Positions 32,201 to 43,766 of a stretch of DNA of 64,000 bases are shown here, in pieces (the stretch's first letter is position 1; each line of letters begins with the position of its first letter). Source of the DNA: Argopecten irradians (Eukaryota; Mollusca; Bivalvia; Pectinida; Pectinidae); contig NC_091149.1 in the NCBI RefSeq assembly GCF_041381155.1, forward strand, positions 11,796,609-11,860,608, read 5' to 3'. Under the pieces are notes generated by a model. That model did no database searches. It was not told where the DNA came from and saw nothing but the letters and a program-made list of their open reading frames with translations. Made by a program: the position numbers and the translations under genes.

Positions 32201-34383
32201 AGGTTTACTAATAAGAATATTCTTAACCGTGCCAAACCCTGTGGACAGGTTATCTACGCCATCTCTTCTAAGAATATTTTAAACAAAATCATTTTAGAAG
32301 GATTAGGATAATCGCGCCGATTTATCAAATATTACCAAGAAATATTATCATCAAACCGGTTCTGAAAGACAGATATCAATACAGGGTTTTTTAGATCCCA
32401 ATACGACGTGGGTGAAGTACTATTTACCGTCGATTAGTCCCACCTTCCGGTGATTTTGACGTCACAAAAATCACGCCAAATGATGACGTCATAAGCACCG
32501 GAAGGTGGACTTATCAACGGTAAATAGTACTTTACCCACGTCGTTTTGAGATCTCGAAACCCCCATATTCCAAGAGTAGATAAACGATGAACAACATACC
32601 TGCTGATACGAGAAAACACGACACGAGATGGACAAAGAAGGCTGGACTAAATAACCTGGAAGTTCCGGACGAATAACTACATAGTAGAGCACATAATGAT
32701 TTTAATTTGTTATCGCCTTTAGGGAATTTAGGTTGTGTATTAGGTTCTGTTCTCTGTACAGGTTCGTGCTGAATGGGCCTATACAGCGCCGCAAACACAA
32801 CGCCATTTAAAACAATCGCAGAAATGATCCACAATGCGCCTTTCCAGCCGTACACCTCCAAGAGTGTAGCACTAAGTGGTGCGAATACGAACCCTCCGAT
32901 ACCCGACCCACACACGGCTATTCCTGTGGCCAGGGCTCGACGTTTGTTGAAGTAATAGCTCACAATTAAAATGCATGGTCCATACAAAAGTCCAAAACCA
33001 GTCCCTAGAACAATAATGATATTAGAATATTAACTAAAGCTAGGGCGTTATTTTCTCTTTGGAGAGTTGAGTTCGTTTGTTATAGTAACTAAATTTCAAC
33101 TTTAAGTCGGATTTCAGATTTAGAACTGACACACAAATCATAAAAACCTCTTAACCGAGGCATTATACAATGCAGTGCTTTTTTCATTTTCATGCGAATA
33201 TTTTGTAAATTAATATAATAATTTATATTGCATATTCTTCACTTCTAATACAAATCAAAGCGATATAACAGGTTATGTTATTTAATTCATTTTTGCTTGT
33301 GAAGGGCATTTTCATTGGTTTTCTTTATCAGCAAACAAAGGAAAAAATGATGCTGCCATTTTATATCGACGCCTCTGATTGGCTGATATAACGGCGTAAT
33401 GATTTAATAAAAAAAAGAGTCCCAAAATGAATTATAAGGAGTAACTTGAATGGATTTTGTGTCAATCGGAATTTCGTATTTTATCTCCAAATTAATTCTT
33501 TAGTAAATATTTTACCTCCAACAATTCCGTAAAGTAAAACCATGACATTAAGGTTTGGTGAGAAGGTGGACAGGAAAAGTCCCAGACTGGCTATAACGGA
33601 TCCAACAATGGCTGTCTTCCGGCATTTGTACCGCCTTTCTAATATACTAACCAATGGACCTATATCATGGATGTAAATTACCAGACGTAATAACAAAACT
33701 TCTACCAGATGCCGTAAACATATATTTATGCGGGTCGAGTAAAAATAAGAAAATTACAGTTTTAGCATTTTTAAATTTTGGATGCTTATGATTTAACCAT
33801 TTCGCAACATCCCGCGGTTCAAATTATCGCAATCATAATAATGTGCCACGATGAACTCGCGAAAATATCAAATGACAGGCTAAATAGTAAGAGGATTGTT
33901 CGCCTGCATTTTAGTTATAGCATAGAAGCATGATTTAAATTTAAACTACTCTTGGATAAGAAATATCGCAAGTATTTATCAAAGCTCATACTGCCCTGTA
34001 AAGTTTCTGAATAGTACAGTATATTTATGACCATGTAAATATTCATACATTAATTAAATCACAGACTTACCTATCAATAAATAGTATCCACTTATGACGG
34101 ACCCAAGCATCTGTGTTTTGCCTTTACTCTCACCAAAATGCTCTAGGAAGGCATTGAAGAAGATTCCAAACGAATACGTAAGTCCATCCACAAGAAAATT
34201 GTGCATAAAGGAAGCAAATGTCACCACCCAGCCCCATCGTCCATCTGGCACCGTAGGCTCATCGGAATTTGATTGTGGCTGGCATCGTGAAATGTTCGAG
34301 TTATTTTCTTCATTTGTGAACGCGTTACTGGTGGAGACATCACATGAGGTAACAGATACGTCATCCTTTAATGTGGATTTCAT
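29111..34383 (-). CDS. MCT-2: SLC16/monocarboxylate-transporter-like protein (six coding exons, 471 aa)
   Basis: Spliced CDS: 34383-34071, 33659-33516, 33004-32600, 30734-30465, 29918-29793, 29268-29111 (1,416 nt). All introns are GT-AG and phase 1. The product is a 12-TM MFS permease of the SLC16 family. An N-terminal Ser/Asn/Thr-rich cytoplasmic tail (residues 1-45) precedes the TM1 signature DGRWGW at 47-52. [13 protein letters not shown] motif lies at TM4/5, [13 protein letters not shown] follows, and a charged TM6-7 loop ([20 protein letters not shown]) comes before TM7. TM8 has NTIFR with Arg325, matching the family's transport-critical Arg. The C-tail is short and basic and ends ESTKL. 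The first coding base is preceded directly by an acceptor (gacttttcag), so the 5' UTR is on an upstream exon not located here. Substrate not predictable from sequence; MCT12/14-like motifs. Confidence 0.88.
29340..29790 (-). pseudogene. Tandem partial copies of MCT-2 exon 5 in intron 5 (136-bp unit)
   Basis: The word acctgctaca(a/g)g recurs at 29519, 29655 and, at the functional exon, 29791, giving a 136-bp period. The units at 29519-29654 and 29655-29790 each hold about 100 bp of exon-5 sequence plus downstream intron; an older, more diverged unit occupies about 29340-29511. The donor gtagcag|gtaaat is kept in the copies. The exon's real acceptor is missing and in-frame stops occur (GGTTAA in one, ATTTGA in the other), so they are not usable coding exons. 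Confidence 0.85.
29793..29918 (-). CDS. MCT-2 coding exon 5 (126 nt)
   Basis: Encodes [20 protein letters not shown], then [20 protein letters not shown] and VAG. Acceptor ggtattacag, donor gtaaat. Partial tandem copies of this exon lie directly downstream in the intron. Confidence 0.88.
29945..30125. repeat. Hairpin repeat (Rep-E), older copy, MCT-2 intron 4
   Basis: Imperfect palindrome: ccaaaacgacgtgaataaag / ctttatacaagtcgtttgg, inner arms ttagtccaaccttacggtga / gaccggaaggcgggtctaat. It starts about 25 bp from the exon 5 acceptor. Same family as 32384-32570. Confidence 0.6.
30465..30734 (-). CDS. MCT-2 coding exon 4 (270 nt)
   Basis: Encodes [18 protein letters not shown]...[19 protein letters not shown]...[12 protein letters not shown]. 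Acceptor tttttcag, donor gttcgt. It contains Arg325 of TM8. Confidence 0.9.
31010..31815. repeat. Tandem repeat, 161-bp unit, MCT-2 intron 3
   Basis: Five units, anchored by gtcccgtaactcc and relatives at 31018, 31172, 31333, 31494 and 31656. Each has ttgacggattttgacca, gagatctcattgatat, tgaaatcggacaataaatac and ttatcgagcggaaacc. The array ends in ccggacgacgacgccaacgt. This type is widespread in marine invertebrates (from memory). Confidence 0.8.
32230..32272 (-). pseudogene. Stray fragment of MCT-2 exon 5 in intron 3
   Basis: gccaaaccctgtggacaggt + tatctacgcc matches the exon-5 copies of the 29.5-kb array better than the functional exon. It lies about 2.4 kb away in another intron. Confidence 0.6.
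32384..32570. repeat. Hairpin repeat (Rep-E), younger copy, MCT-2 intron 3
   Basis: Long palindrome centred near 32477. The left arm has cgacgtgggtgaagtactat and ccaccttccggtg; the right arm has caccggaaggtgg and atagtactttacccacgtcg. It ends about 30 bp from the exon 3 donor. Confidence 0.75.
32600..33004 (-). CDS. MCT-2 coding exon 3 (405 nt)
   Basis: Encodes [18 protein letters not shown], the KRRALATG motif and the central loop, up to CFLVSA. Acceptor attgttctag, donor gtatgt. It is 15 nt longer than MCT-1 exon 3, the extra length lying in the central loop. Confidence 0.9.
33516..33659 (-). CDS. MCT-2 coding exon 2 (144 nt)
   Basis: Encodes [14 protein letters not shown]...[17 protein letters not shown]. 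Acceptor atgatatag, donor gtaaaa. The loop ([11 protein letters not shown]) is more charged than in MCT-1. Confidence 0.85.
34071..34383 (-). CDS. MCT-2 coding exon 1
   Basis: Encodes residues 1-104: polar N-terminus, TM1 and TM2. The ATG (34383-34381) immediately follows tcgacttttcag; donor gtaagt. Its N-terminal tail is about 31 residues longer than that of MCT-1. Confidence 0.85.
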
Positions 34384-35504
34384 CTGAAAAGTCGACCAGG
34401 TCCAGACTAAACTATTAACATCCTACATATAAGATCGTAAACAGCATTTTTCCGAAATTCGTGCAAATGTAATCATAAATCTGGATTTTTGTTTGAAAAA
34501 ACTAGTAGAAATAAAAAAAATAAAATATGAATGGATAACTATCGGCTCTGTAGGCTCATAGGCCCAATGCTATATATTATGTCATACTCTCAAAATGCAT
34601 TAAGCGGTCAGATCAAGAAATACAAAGTAAGAATAATATCATGACATGTGCCCTATTTGCTGTTTCAGCTTTCACCACTGTAATTATATATGAAAAATAA
34701 TATAAAACTAAAACCAATAAAGTGTTGATATACAACGAGAATCCCACGCACATGTTGGTAGATTTTCACATAATTATTAAATTCTGAATAAATCAATGCG
34801 AAATTTATTTACACAATTAAAAGGATTTTAAGTCAAATGCATGCCATCTGGTGCAAATTTCATGAATCATATATTTACATATTTTTAGAAATGATCACTC
34901 AGAAATATAACACTTTCCGACAACAGTAATGGTTATGACTCGACGGTGCTTCCTGTGTTAAAAACAATGCCATCAAGTCCAGAATCACGGCTAGGTACTA
35001 TAGAAAATTACATATACTACTATACTAAGTAACGTTTGGACAACTTTCGAAAACATAAACTCTTAAATGAAAAAAGCCGTAGGTGTTAAAGATTGTAATT
35101 CATGATTAAAATCTTTTTAATATATTAGGTATTAACGTATATCAGTTATTTTAGTAAATTATATCGCGGGTTGATCAATCACAATATCCACCTGAGAACA
35201 GGTAGATATTACATGTTACGTTCTATTTGAAAATATTTTGAAAAATGTAAACACAAATGGTGGGGTCAGATCGATTATAGTAAACTTGTTGCCTTCAATC
35301 ACATCTTCATTAATGATGACGTCATAATAGCTTTTATCCTGCACTCAGCATTTTTATTGTCGGAATACACCTACCACATATATTTTGCTGTCATCGGCAC
35401 TGACGGAAAATAGCTGTATTTTAGCACGTGCAACGATTCCATTGACCTCCTATAGGTTGATCTATTGTATGAAAGGCGAACATGGTTGTTGAATGTTGTA
35501 ATTA
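34384..35504. other. MCT-2 upstream region, no gene seen
   Basis: AT-rich. The acceptor at the start codon implies an upstream non-coding exon; none could be picked out with confidence. Confidence 0.35.
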
Positions 35505-35800
35505 AGCATTGATGTCACTATTTTTAAATTTTATCGGGGTATGAAAAAAATTTTTTTTGCAAACTGTGTGAATCCGCGTAGCGGATTCTCACAAAAATAG
35601 TGACATAAATACTTATAATTAATTTTATACTCTATTTGATAAAATGAAGTATGTTTAAATATAACATTATAGTGGTTTTTCAAGGTATTCTTTTTTCCGA
35701 AACAATACGCAACGTCAATGTCTCTATTGTGACGTCAGGATAACGTCGGAGTTTCGCGCCATTCTCGGATTTTTTTTCATAGCGGTATGCAAAAATAATA
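35505..35800. repeat. Rep-B dispersed repeat, copy 2
   Basis: Contains ttgatgtcactatttttaaa, an internal hairpin (gtgaatccgcgtagcggatt), acgcaacgtcaatgtctcta, ttgtgacgtcagg and cgcgccattctcgga, as in the other two copies. Confidence 0.6.
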
Positions 35801-36739
35801 TTGGCCAATCAGAAAGCCAGATTTGGTATGAAAACAAAGAAAATATTACTAATATGTTATTACTGCTGGTAAATATAAAAATCATACGTATTTTTTTCTA
35901 ATGTTGAAGGAGAAAATAATACATGGTCAGTATCTTATTTTGTAGTGGTATTTTGGCTGGGGACAGAAAGACAAAAGTGGCTCGCCGCAGACTCGTCACG
36001 TTTGTCTTTAGTAACCCTCGTCAATATACAGCTGATGGTTTCAGACACAGACCATGTATTCTCTATATCTTGAAAATCCTTTTTAAATTTTGGAATTTTA
36101 AATCGACATTGAATGACATCAAAATGCATAGTTCGGAATTTTCTCGTGGATATCGTGTTGTTTCGTGGCGGGAAAGTGTAGTTTCAGCCAATCAGGAGCG
36201 AGCCAAACACACTGCCATATAATAAAGTAAATTATATCAGTTACTATAGTAAAGTATAGCAGACACTACAGAAAGTAGATCCGGAGGAAGTTTGAGCATA
36301 AATATATTCTCAATCACCAGATGTCACATATATATTTACACTGTCTTAGAAGTATTGCACTACATTCTTGTAATTGAGCTAGACTAATAATTACCATTTC
36401 GGAATTCAACGTCATAAGTGTAGTCCAGAATTATGACCAGGTCCCCAAGACACTCTATAGTTATAACACTTGGTACTGTAGGTGATGGAGTCATATCATG
36501 TCTGTGGTACTATCCTGTACGAGCACTAGTTGTAAACAGAACTGTTGGACAGTATCTTGTGTCAGGAGTCTGTCACGCACTAAATTTGATACTTCCAACT
36601 TTTAGTTGTGGCCACGTAAATAATACTGTATTGTCTGCAGTCTAATCCCACTGTTTTCTAACGCCAAATCATGTTGCGACATTATTGTCTGGTAAGATTT
36701 CAAAATAATGTTTAGTTTACATCGATTGTAAACCAAAAT

Positions 36740-36870
36740 ATAAAACTTGTGAGAGGGAAGAAACCGGAGTACCCGATGAAAATCCCAGTGATCGGGAGGT
36801 GACCTATGATCGCTTCACGTTAACGTTCGTGCTGGGACATCGAACACTGGTCGAAGCTATGTGAAAGGCA
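36740..36870 (-). repeat. tRNA-derived SINE fragment
   Basis: On the minus strand a B-box-like gtgttcgatgtccc is followed by gggtactccggtttcttccc, which resembles gggtactccgcctttcc in the SINE at 153-358. A box and tail are not clear. Confidence 0.45.
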
Positions 36871-39334
36871 AATGGCTTCTAGTGATGTTTCAGTCTCGTT
36901 GAAGTCTCGTTTCAATATTGATGAAAGAGAATTTTGTGACAATTGTCTCTATTTTCAGCAAGTTGATATATGTAAATAGCGCAGAGAATTAGAGTTTCGT
37001 TGCTGTAGAACTTTTTTTTTTTAACTTTTAACAAGTTTAAACAAATTACCAATTTAGATGACATTTTGAAAATAGTCCGCTTCTTACACTTTGTAAAGAG
37101 GCGAAATTTCATCAATATTGCTGCCATGTAATGACCTGTGTGACAGCATTTTTAGCTTTATCAAGTTCATTTTTTTCTTTTTATCGTAAATATTATCTTA
37201 AATAATCATCCGAACTTTTTAGGAAGCGACGATCTGTAAAAAATGGCTAAAACGAAGTATTTTCTTAAAAATTAAATGTTGATATTTTGAGTTTCTTTTC
37301 GAGAGAGGGCTTATATAGGCATAGCCGGTTGCCCAATCCCAATTGTAATAATACAATAAAATATTCTGAAATGAAATGCTATTCTTAGCAAACAATTGGT
37401 TGTCCATGTGTTGCTAATATTTTCCTAAGAAAACACTGGTTTTGTCAATTATTCAAACATTCATACGTATCGGATAACCGATTTGGAAAATATTGCTTTA
37501 CCTTCACATGTTTATGGTCAAAAAAGTAGTATCACTTTGGGACGTTTTAAGACCACTCAGTGATAAGCGAAATATTTTGCATGAAGATACCTTAGGGTCA
37601 GCTGCATATCGTATGCCATTCAAAACATTCTATTATTTTCTGACCTCATGGTTATTTCATAGGTCAAAGATCAACAGGTGAAATTGCACATTTTAATTGT
37701 TTAAGTCCTAAATGATTATAATATTTTGCGGTTTTTGCATGCACATCTTGGATTTGTGAAGATCAGTTCAGAAAACTGATGAAAACTTGAAAAAGTAGGT
37801 CACAGTGACATAGGTAGGTATTTGTTCTATGTTAGCATTATAAACTTTAATTTTTCAACGATTTGACAGCTTGAGATTTATGTTTAGTACTGCATGTCGA
37901 TCTGAACATGACCTGATTAAGCTGATTGGATTCCTAGTGTCACATTGGCTAGTGCACGTGTATAAATTAGGTCATATTCAATTTATGGTATCATCTGTTC
38001 ACAACATAGCTACCTTTGATTCACAATACCTCAAAAGTAAGCACATCGCCTTATGTTATTTTTATTTCATTTTCAACTTTGGTATGAACTCCTCGTACAA
38101 AAAATCTTAGCCAGTTCACTAACGATTTGCACTAAAACGTATCAAATGGGATGAAAAATACATCTCAACGATGCGCAACGATGTAAACAGTTTTGTAAGT
38201 AAACAAAAAGTTTATTTCCAGAAATCTGGGCAGCAGATTAAATTATCTTAACACAGCGTAAATTTTGAGCATACTAATAAGCCACTATGATACGTTAATT
38301 TCCTTAGACAGAAAGGCCAGTATTTTACCAATTTAATTTAAATAATACCTTTATATCCACACCGTCTCATATCCTCTCTAGGCCCATTTTCAACAACATT
38401 CCTTAAACTTAAATTTCTCAAAAAAAAGGCATTACAGAAGTTAAGGGAAAAAAATCTTGAAGGAGCCTTACTAAAAAAAGTCTTATGATTTCCTATGGAG
38501 AATTTTGATTTAAGGAATTCCTTATGTTTAAGGAATGTTCTTGAAACTCGTTCTGTACTACTCTTTGTTACGTAGGTATCTTAAAGTAACAGAGTATTGT
38601 TCGGACTGACGTGAATATGAAGAAATGATTTTATCAGATGGCCTATTTGATATAATGATCTTACTCACCTTTTTTTAGGGATATCACTCAGGGAATCCAA
38701 TATTATCCCTACATAATAATTATGAATTGTTGTGTACCTGTGGTGTAAATTGCAGCTCTACGTCCGCACTGATACGACTATATGATGGGAGTCTGCTAAA
38801 CGATATAACCTGCGTGAAAGTGAGACAATGATACTTTGAAGCCCGTATTGTCTTTCAACGGTATCAGCACGAGTGTACCATGTAATTGTTATGAATATAA
38901 TTTACTAGTATAGATTTAATTTCCATACCAAAGAGTGTAATAATGATTTATTCCATGCAATAAACTTGTGTAACTGGGGCTAGTGTTTTACTCTTCCATA
39001 TGTGGATATGAAGGATAGGAATATGCGATTCGAGTATCACGAAATGTCATACCCAAGGCTTCCAAGGGTCTGTAGTATTTTATGATTCCGTTCACCATGA
39101 TATGTGTGACCTACAAATAGAGTATCCCTGTTCTAGACTGGATTACCTGCCTTAGTACCAATTCTCTCCTCTAGGCAGTGCTCATAAATACTTGTATTTT
39201 CGGAGCGAAGCCTAGCGGAGAGTAAAAAAACTACGGCAGATAATCCAATCTAATCCATAGTCTTCCTATTCACATATATGTAAATCGACATGGTCCTGTG
39301 TAATCGGCTCGCAGGTGTTATGGTTAATTTTTTC
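36871..39334. other. No recognised feature
   Basis: AT-rich intergenic sequence. Short ORFs (37493-37681, 37871-38110) have no domain. Nothing else supported. Confidence 0.4.
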
Positions 39335-39545
39335 GCAATTAACATTGATGTCACTTTTTTTTATTTTCATCGGGTTAAGAAAAAAAATTTGTTTGCAAAT
39401 TGCATAACCCGATGAAGTTAAAAAATAATGACATTATTGCTTACAATTAATTTTTCTTGGCTACATAATAATAGGATATACGCAACGTTATTGTCTCTAT
39501 TGTGGCATCACGACGGACAGCGTTTCGCGCCATTCTCGGATTGCC
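39335..39545. repeat. Rep-B dispersed repeat, copy 3
   Basis: Contains cattgatgtcactttttttt, the pair catcgggttaag / cataacccgatgaagtt, acgcaacgttattgtctcta and cgcgccattctcgga. Confidence 0.6.
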
Positions 39546-40036
39546 GCGAAACGATTGGCACATTACGAGATATTCGGAAATATACAATAAAACATACAAT
39601 GTATTTATTTTAAATGTATTATTGATATTTGACATGAGCAATCGGTAAATTTACCTCGTGCTCCATTGGGTTTATCATCTCATAAACTAAACAAGGTAAG
39701 AGGTTAATCCTTAAGTATGTTGCATTGGTGTCGTCTGTTTCTTGGCTCATGGCAAAGGAATGTATTATGAATAATTCTTTGATCAGTATTTACATTTTTT
39801 GGCATATTTATATTTATTTTTGTGCAATGTTGTTTCAGTGATATTATACTCTAAACATAATTACTGGAATTGTTTGCGAAGGCGCTTATATATTTCCTAT
39901 AGCAGAAAAAAAGGAGTACATATGTACCTCCAATACGGATCATCGAATAAATCCTTCCCGGTGTATCAAAAAGGCGTCTCGTTTCGGGGAATTAAAGTAG
40001 ATAACCGAAATGTTGTTTTTGTTTTGGGCGTCATAT

Positions 40037-40200
40037 ATATAGGGATTGGATTTCGTTTTTATGTTAACCATGCTTGTATGGAGCAATTCCTCTAAGAATA
40101 TATTCTATGGGGCGCGTTAGCGCCCCATATTGAATATATTCTTAGAGGAATTGCTCCATACAAGCATGGTTAACATAAAAACAAAATCCAATCCCTATAT
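40037..40200. repeat. 164-bp palindrome, copy 1
   Basis: Arms of about 78 bp around a GC-rich core ggcgcgttagcgcc. The left arm starts agggattggatttcgttttt; the right arm ends aaaacaaaatccaatcccta. Arms differ by one substitution and a 2-bp indel. Confidence 0.9.
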
Positions 40201-41290
40201 TTACACTCACACGACTTTTTATTTATATTTTATGCAATAAAATCGTTATTTGAAAGTGACGTAATTATTCAATAAAAGTCGGTCAAAAGTGGGAGGAGCT
40301 TACTCATTTGAACAGCGAATGGTGACGCTTCACGTAAGGTAGAATTATTCATCCGCGACGACAAAAAAGTTCAATATTTTAGTGTAAAATAAACATGACA
40401 AACAAAGTAAATTTCAGAGATAATTTTATTTAATCAGATCAGAACTTTAAATATATATTCAATTTTGCTAAAAGTTAATATATAGCGTAACAACATAAAG
40501 AATTTGTACACGGCCACATGTGTGAACTCGGTGACCGTTATTGTGCAGCGAGGCGAAGCTGACGCACGCTTACACACTTTAGTTTGCCGAAGTTGGCAAA
40601 ACACCGATTTTCAAGTAGCTCAATGTGTTTGAGATGTCGTCTGACTTGACGGTATTACATCCTTGGGAGCCATGTGATTATATAATCTACGCTTAGATCC
40701 ATATCGCCATCGATAGATGAAACAAATTCACTTGTGTTCGATGGATACAATGTATTTGTGGTGACGCGGAACTGTCAACACGTGGATTATTAGCGGTGCA
40801 TGTTTTATAATACACATGATTAAATACTCAAAGAACAAAGACAAGAGGATATGTTTATAACTGACCTCTATCAGAGGGTCTCACACCCGTCCACCCCAAA
40901 GGCTCGATCGTAGGACGAACATAGGCACAGAGGTAATGTTTACATTTGACACCCATCATTTTTAACAAAAATGAAAGCACGTCGCCCCGGTCGGATATTT
41001 TTCCGTTTCTTTATACAATTGTTAATTTAAAAATTGTTTGAATCATATATAAATATAAAACATGTATATATTGTTTACATTTTTCCAAAATTCTATAAAA
41101 AACAACAATATACACGTAATGTTGCGTCAAAATGTAAACAAAGCCATGTGTTTCTTTTTAAAAAAAGTAGTCCTTTTACGTTGCACAGAACATTTCCTTA
41201 CGCAAGTTCAAAGTTCAATGTTACCATGCAGTTATGGTAAACAAAATCGGCTAGTATTAGCGTATAGTGACCAAGCCTAGCAAGTGTAAA
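40037..41290. repeat. Palindrome-led unit, copy 1 of a tandem pair (period 1,255 bp)
   Basis: A palindrome at 40037-40200 is followed by ~1.08 kb of non-coding body. The body is bounded by tatatttacact (about 40197) and agtgtaaatata (about 41283). The next copy follows directly. No ORF with a recognisable domain. Confidence 0.85.
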
Positions 41291-41462
41291 TATATAGGGA
41301 TTGGATTTCGTTTTTATGTTAACCATGCTTGTATGGAGCAATTCATCTAAGAATATATTCTATGGGGCGCGTTAGCGCCCCATATTGAATATATTCTTAG
41401 ATGAATTGCTCCATACAAGCATGGTTAACATAAAAACGAAATCCAATCCCTATATTTACACT
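41283..41462. repeat. 180-bp palindrome, copy 2
   Basis: Extends further than copy 1 because the preceding unit's agtgtaaatata end pairs with tatatttacact. Its arms carry a matched change relative to copy 1 (ttcatctaag / cttagatgaa against ttcctctaag / cttagaggaa). Confidence 0.9.
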
Positions 41463-42542
41463 CTCACACGACTTTTTATTTATATTTTATGCAATAAAAT
41501 CGTCATTTGAAAGTGACGTAATTATTCAATAAAAGTCGGTCAAAAGTGGGAGGAGCTTACTCATTTGAACAGCGAATGGTGACGCTTCACGTAAGGTAGA
41601 ATTATTCATCCGCGACGACAAAAAAGTTCAATATTTTAGTGTAAAATAAACATGACAAACAAAGTAAATTTCAGAGATAATTTTATTTAATCAGATCAGA
41701 ACTTTAAATATATATTCAATTTTGCTAAAAGTTAATATATAGCGTAATAACATAAAGAATTTGTACACGGCCACATGTGTGAACTCGGTGACCGTTATTG
41801 TGCAGCGAGGCGAAGCTGACGCACGCTTACACACTTTAGTTTGCCGAAGTTGGCAAAACACCGATTTTCAAGTAGCTCAATGTGTTTGAGATGTCGTCTG
41901 ACTTGACGGTATTACATCCTTGGGAGCCATGTGATTATATAATCTACGCTTAGATCCATATCGCCATCGATAGATGAAACAAATTCACTTGTGTTCGATG
42001 GATACAATGTATTTGTGGTGACGCGGAACTGTCAACACGTGGATTATTAGCGGTGCATGTTTTATAATACACATGATTAAATACTCAAAGAACAAAGACA
42101 AGAGGATATGTTTATAACTGACCTCTATCAGAGGGTCTCACACCCGTCCACCCCAAAGGCTCGATCGTAGGACGAACATAGGCACAGAGGTAATGTTTAC
42201 ATTTGACACCCATCATTTTTAACAAAAAATGAAAGCACGTCGCCCCGGTCGGGATATTTTTCCGTTTCTTTATACAATTGTTAATTTAAAAATTGTTTGA
42301 ATCATATATAAATATACAACATGTATATATTGTTTACATTTTTCCAAAATTCTATGAAAAACAACAATATACACGTAATGTTGCGTCAAAATGTAAACAA
42401 AGCCATGTGTTTCTTTTTTTAAAAAAGTAGTCCTTTTACATTTCCTTACGCAAGTTCAAAGTTCAATGTTACCATGCAGTTATGGTAAACAAAATCGGCT
42501 AGTATTAGCGTATAGTGACCAAGCCTAGCAAGTGTAAATATA
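41291..42542. repeat. Palindrome-led unit, copy 2 of the tandem pair
   Basis: Nearly identical to copy 1, with few substitutions and small indels (for example about 17 bp absent near 42438). It ends in agtgtaaatata at 42531-42542, after which the array stops. Confidence 0.85.
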
Positions 42543-42710
42543 AGGAAATAGTTATATTACAGTCAAAAGTATATGCAGGGTAAACAGAATACACGGTTAA
42601 TACCTAGAACGAATATACGTACCCGTCCCACTTTACCTTAAAGACGACACCATTTTCTGTCTGAACGTCATTTGAGCTACAATAGTGCCAGGCAGCTAGC
42701 TATAAGTTAT

Positions 42711-42805
42711 GAGGTTTATTTGGGTGCTCGACACGGAAAGCTAGGATGACTTGGTAAATTCTTCGTCATCTCGGCTTTCCTAAGTCTAGCACCAAAATAA
42801 GGTAC
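42711..42805. repeat. Hairpin repeat (relative of 20166-20245)
   Basis: Palindromic: ggtgctcgacacggaaagct with aggatgac is mirrored by gtcatctcggctttcc and ctagcacc. Short foldback element. Confidence 0.6.
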
Positions 42806-43444
42806 ATGTACTAACCATGTATTCTTTATATATAACTTAAATATATACAAACATCTTTCGATTGCACGGATGAAAGCGCGCAAGGGGTCGTATGATACAG
42901 CACGCATATATCATAAATGTAATTTAGTATTTTTGTCATAGAAAAGTATATAAAAAATATTTCAAAATTCAATTGCAGTATACCATGACTTTACTTTCAT
43001 CACTTTACCCTATTTTACGTAAACCTTCAGACATATGGTGCATTATTCCATATAACGTATGTGATACTTTTGAAGTTTATGATAATTTTTTTAACAACAC
43101 AAAGACAGCAGGCAAGCTGTGGCATGGTCATGTAACAAGTCTGACGTAACAACGGATTTTGACCAATCACAACCAATGAAAAATAGCATAAATCCAGACT
43201 TATCACGAGTAAGGGATAACAAACAAATTTCAGATGTAATAAGATGTCTTAAAATGAAAAAAAGCTGTCTGATACACCATATTCACGGAGCAAAATCTAG
43301 AACATAATTATTGTCAGGGATCTCTTTCAGGTCGTGAAATATATGTTAACTGTCTCCAGTGCATTTTATCGGTCACACGCAATCAAAACACGCAATCAAC
43401 CACATCAGACATCTAAATGAAACTGATACTTCTTCCTATTTTAC
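42806..43444. other. No recognised feature
   Basis: AT-rich; the 62-codon ORF at 43119-43307 has no domain. Confidence 0.4.
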
Positions 43445-43760
43445 TGTATACTGTAAACAAATTAATTTTCGTATGCGATTTATTGTCGCGAATTTCGCAA
43501 TCAAGATATTGCGAATATTTATCTCTGCAAATTGATAACATCCAGCTCCACAATTCGTCCATAATTTAACTCAAAGATATTTCGATTGTGAATCCGCGAA
43601 ACTGAATCTCCGTGAAAATGTTTTGAAAGGGAAGTCGCGAAATTTAGTAGCCGCGAAAGAAAGTTGGCTTACAGGAGTTTCGCGGGGTATTTAATTCAGT
43701 CGGTCATATTCGGGGTCCAGATAATTTCCGCGAAATAAAACCCTCGCAAATAAAATGGAA
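43445..43760. repeat. Cgcgaa-rich dispersed repeat
   Basis: Starts actgtatactgtaaacaaat and carries many cgcgaa/ttcgcg words (gtcgcgaatttcgcaat, ccgcgaaataaaaccctcgc). It resembles a molluscan repeat known to me only by appearance. A small relative lies near 43945-44005. Confidence 0.4.
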
Positions 43761-43766
43761 AGTTTG

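Noticed and set aside
35923-36222. 99-codon plus-strand ORF
   Set aside because: Overlaps the tail of a Rep-B type repeat region; no domain and no splice support.
36433-36645. 70-codon ORF considered as a third transporter TM exon
   Set aside because: No MCT signature, no matching splice phases, and low similarity to either paralogue.
40021-42542. Helitron ends
   Set aside because: The palindrome is far longer than a Helitron terminal hairpin and there is no TC/CTRR pair in the right positions.
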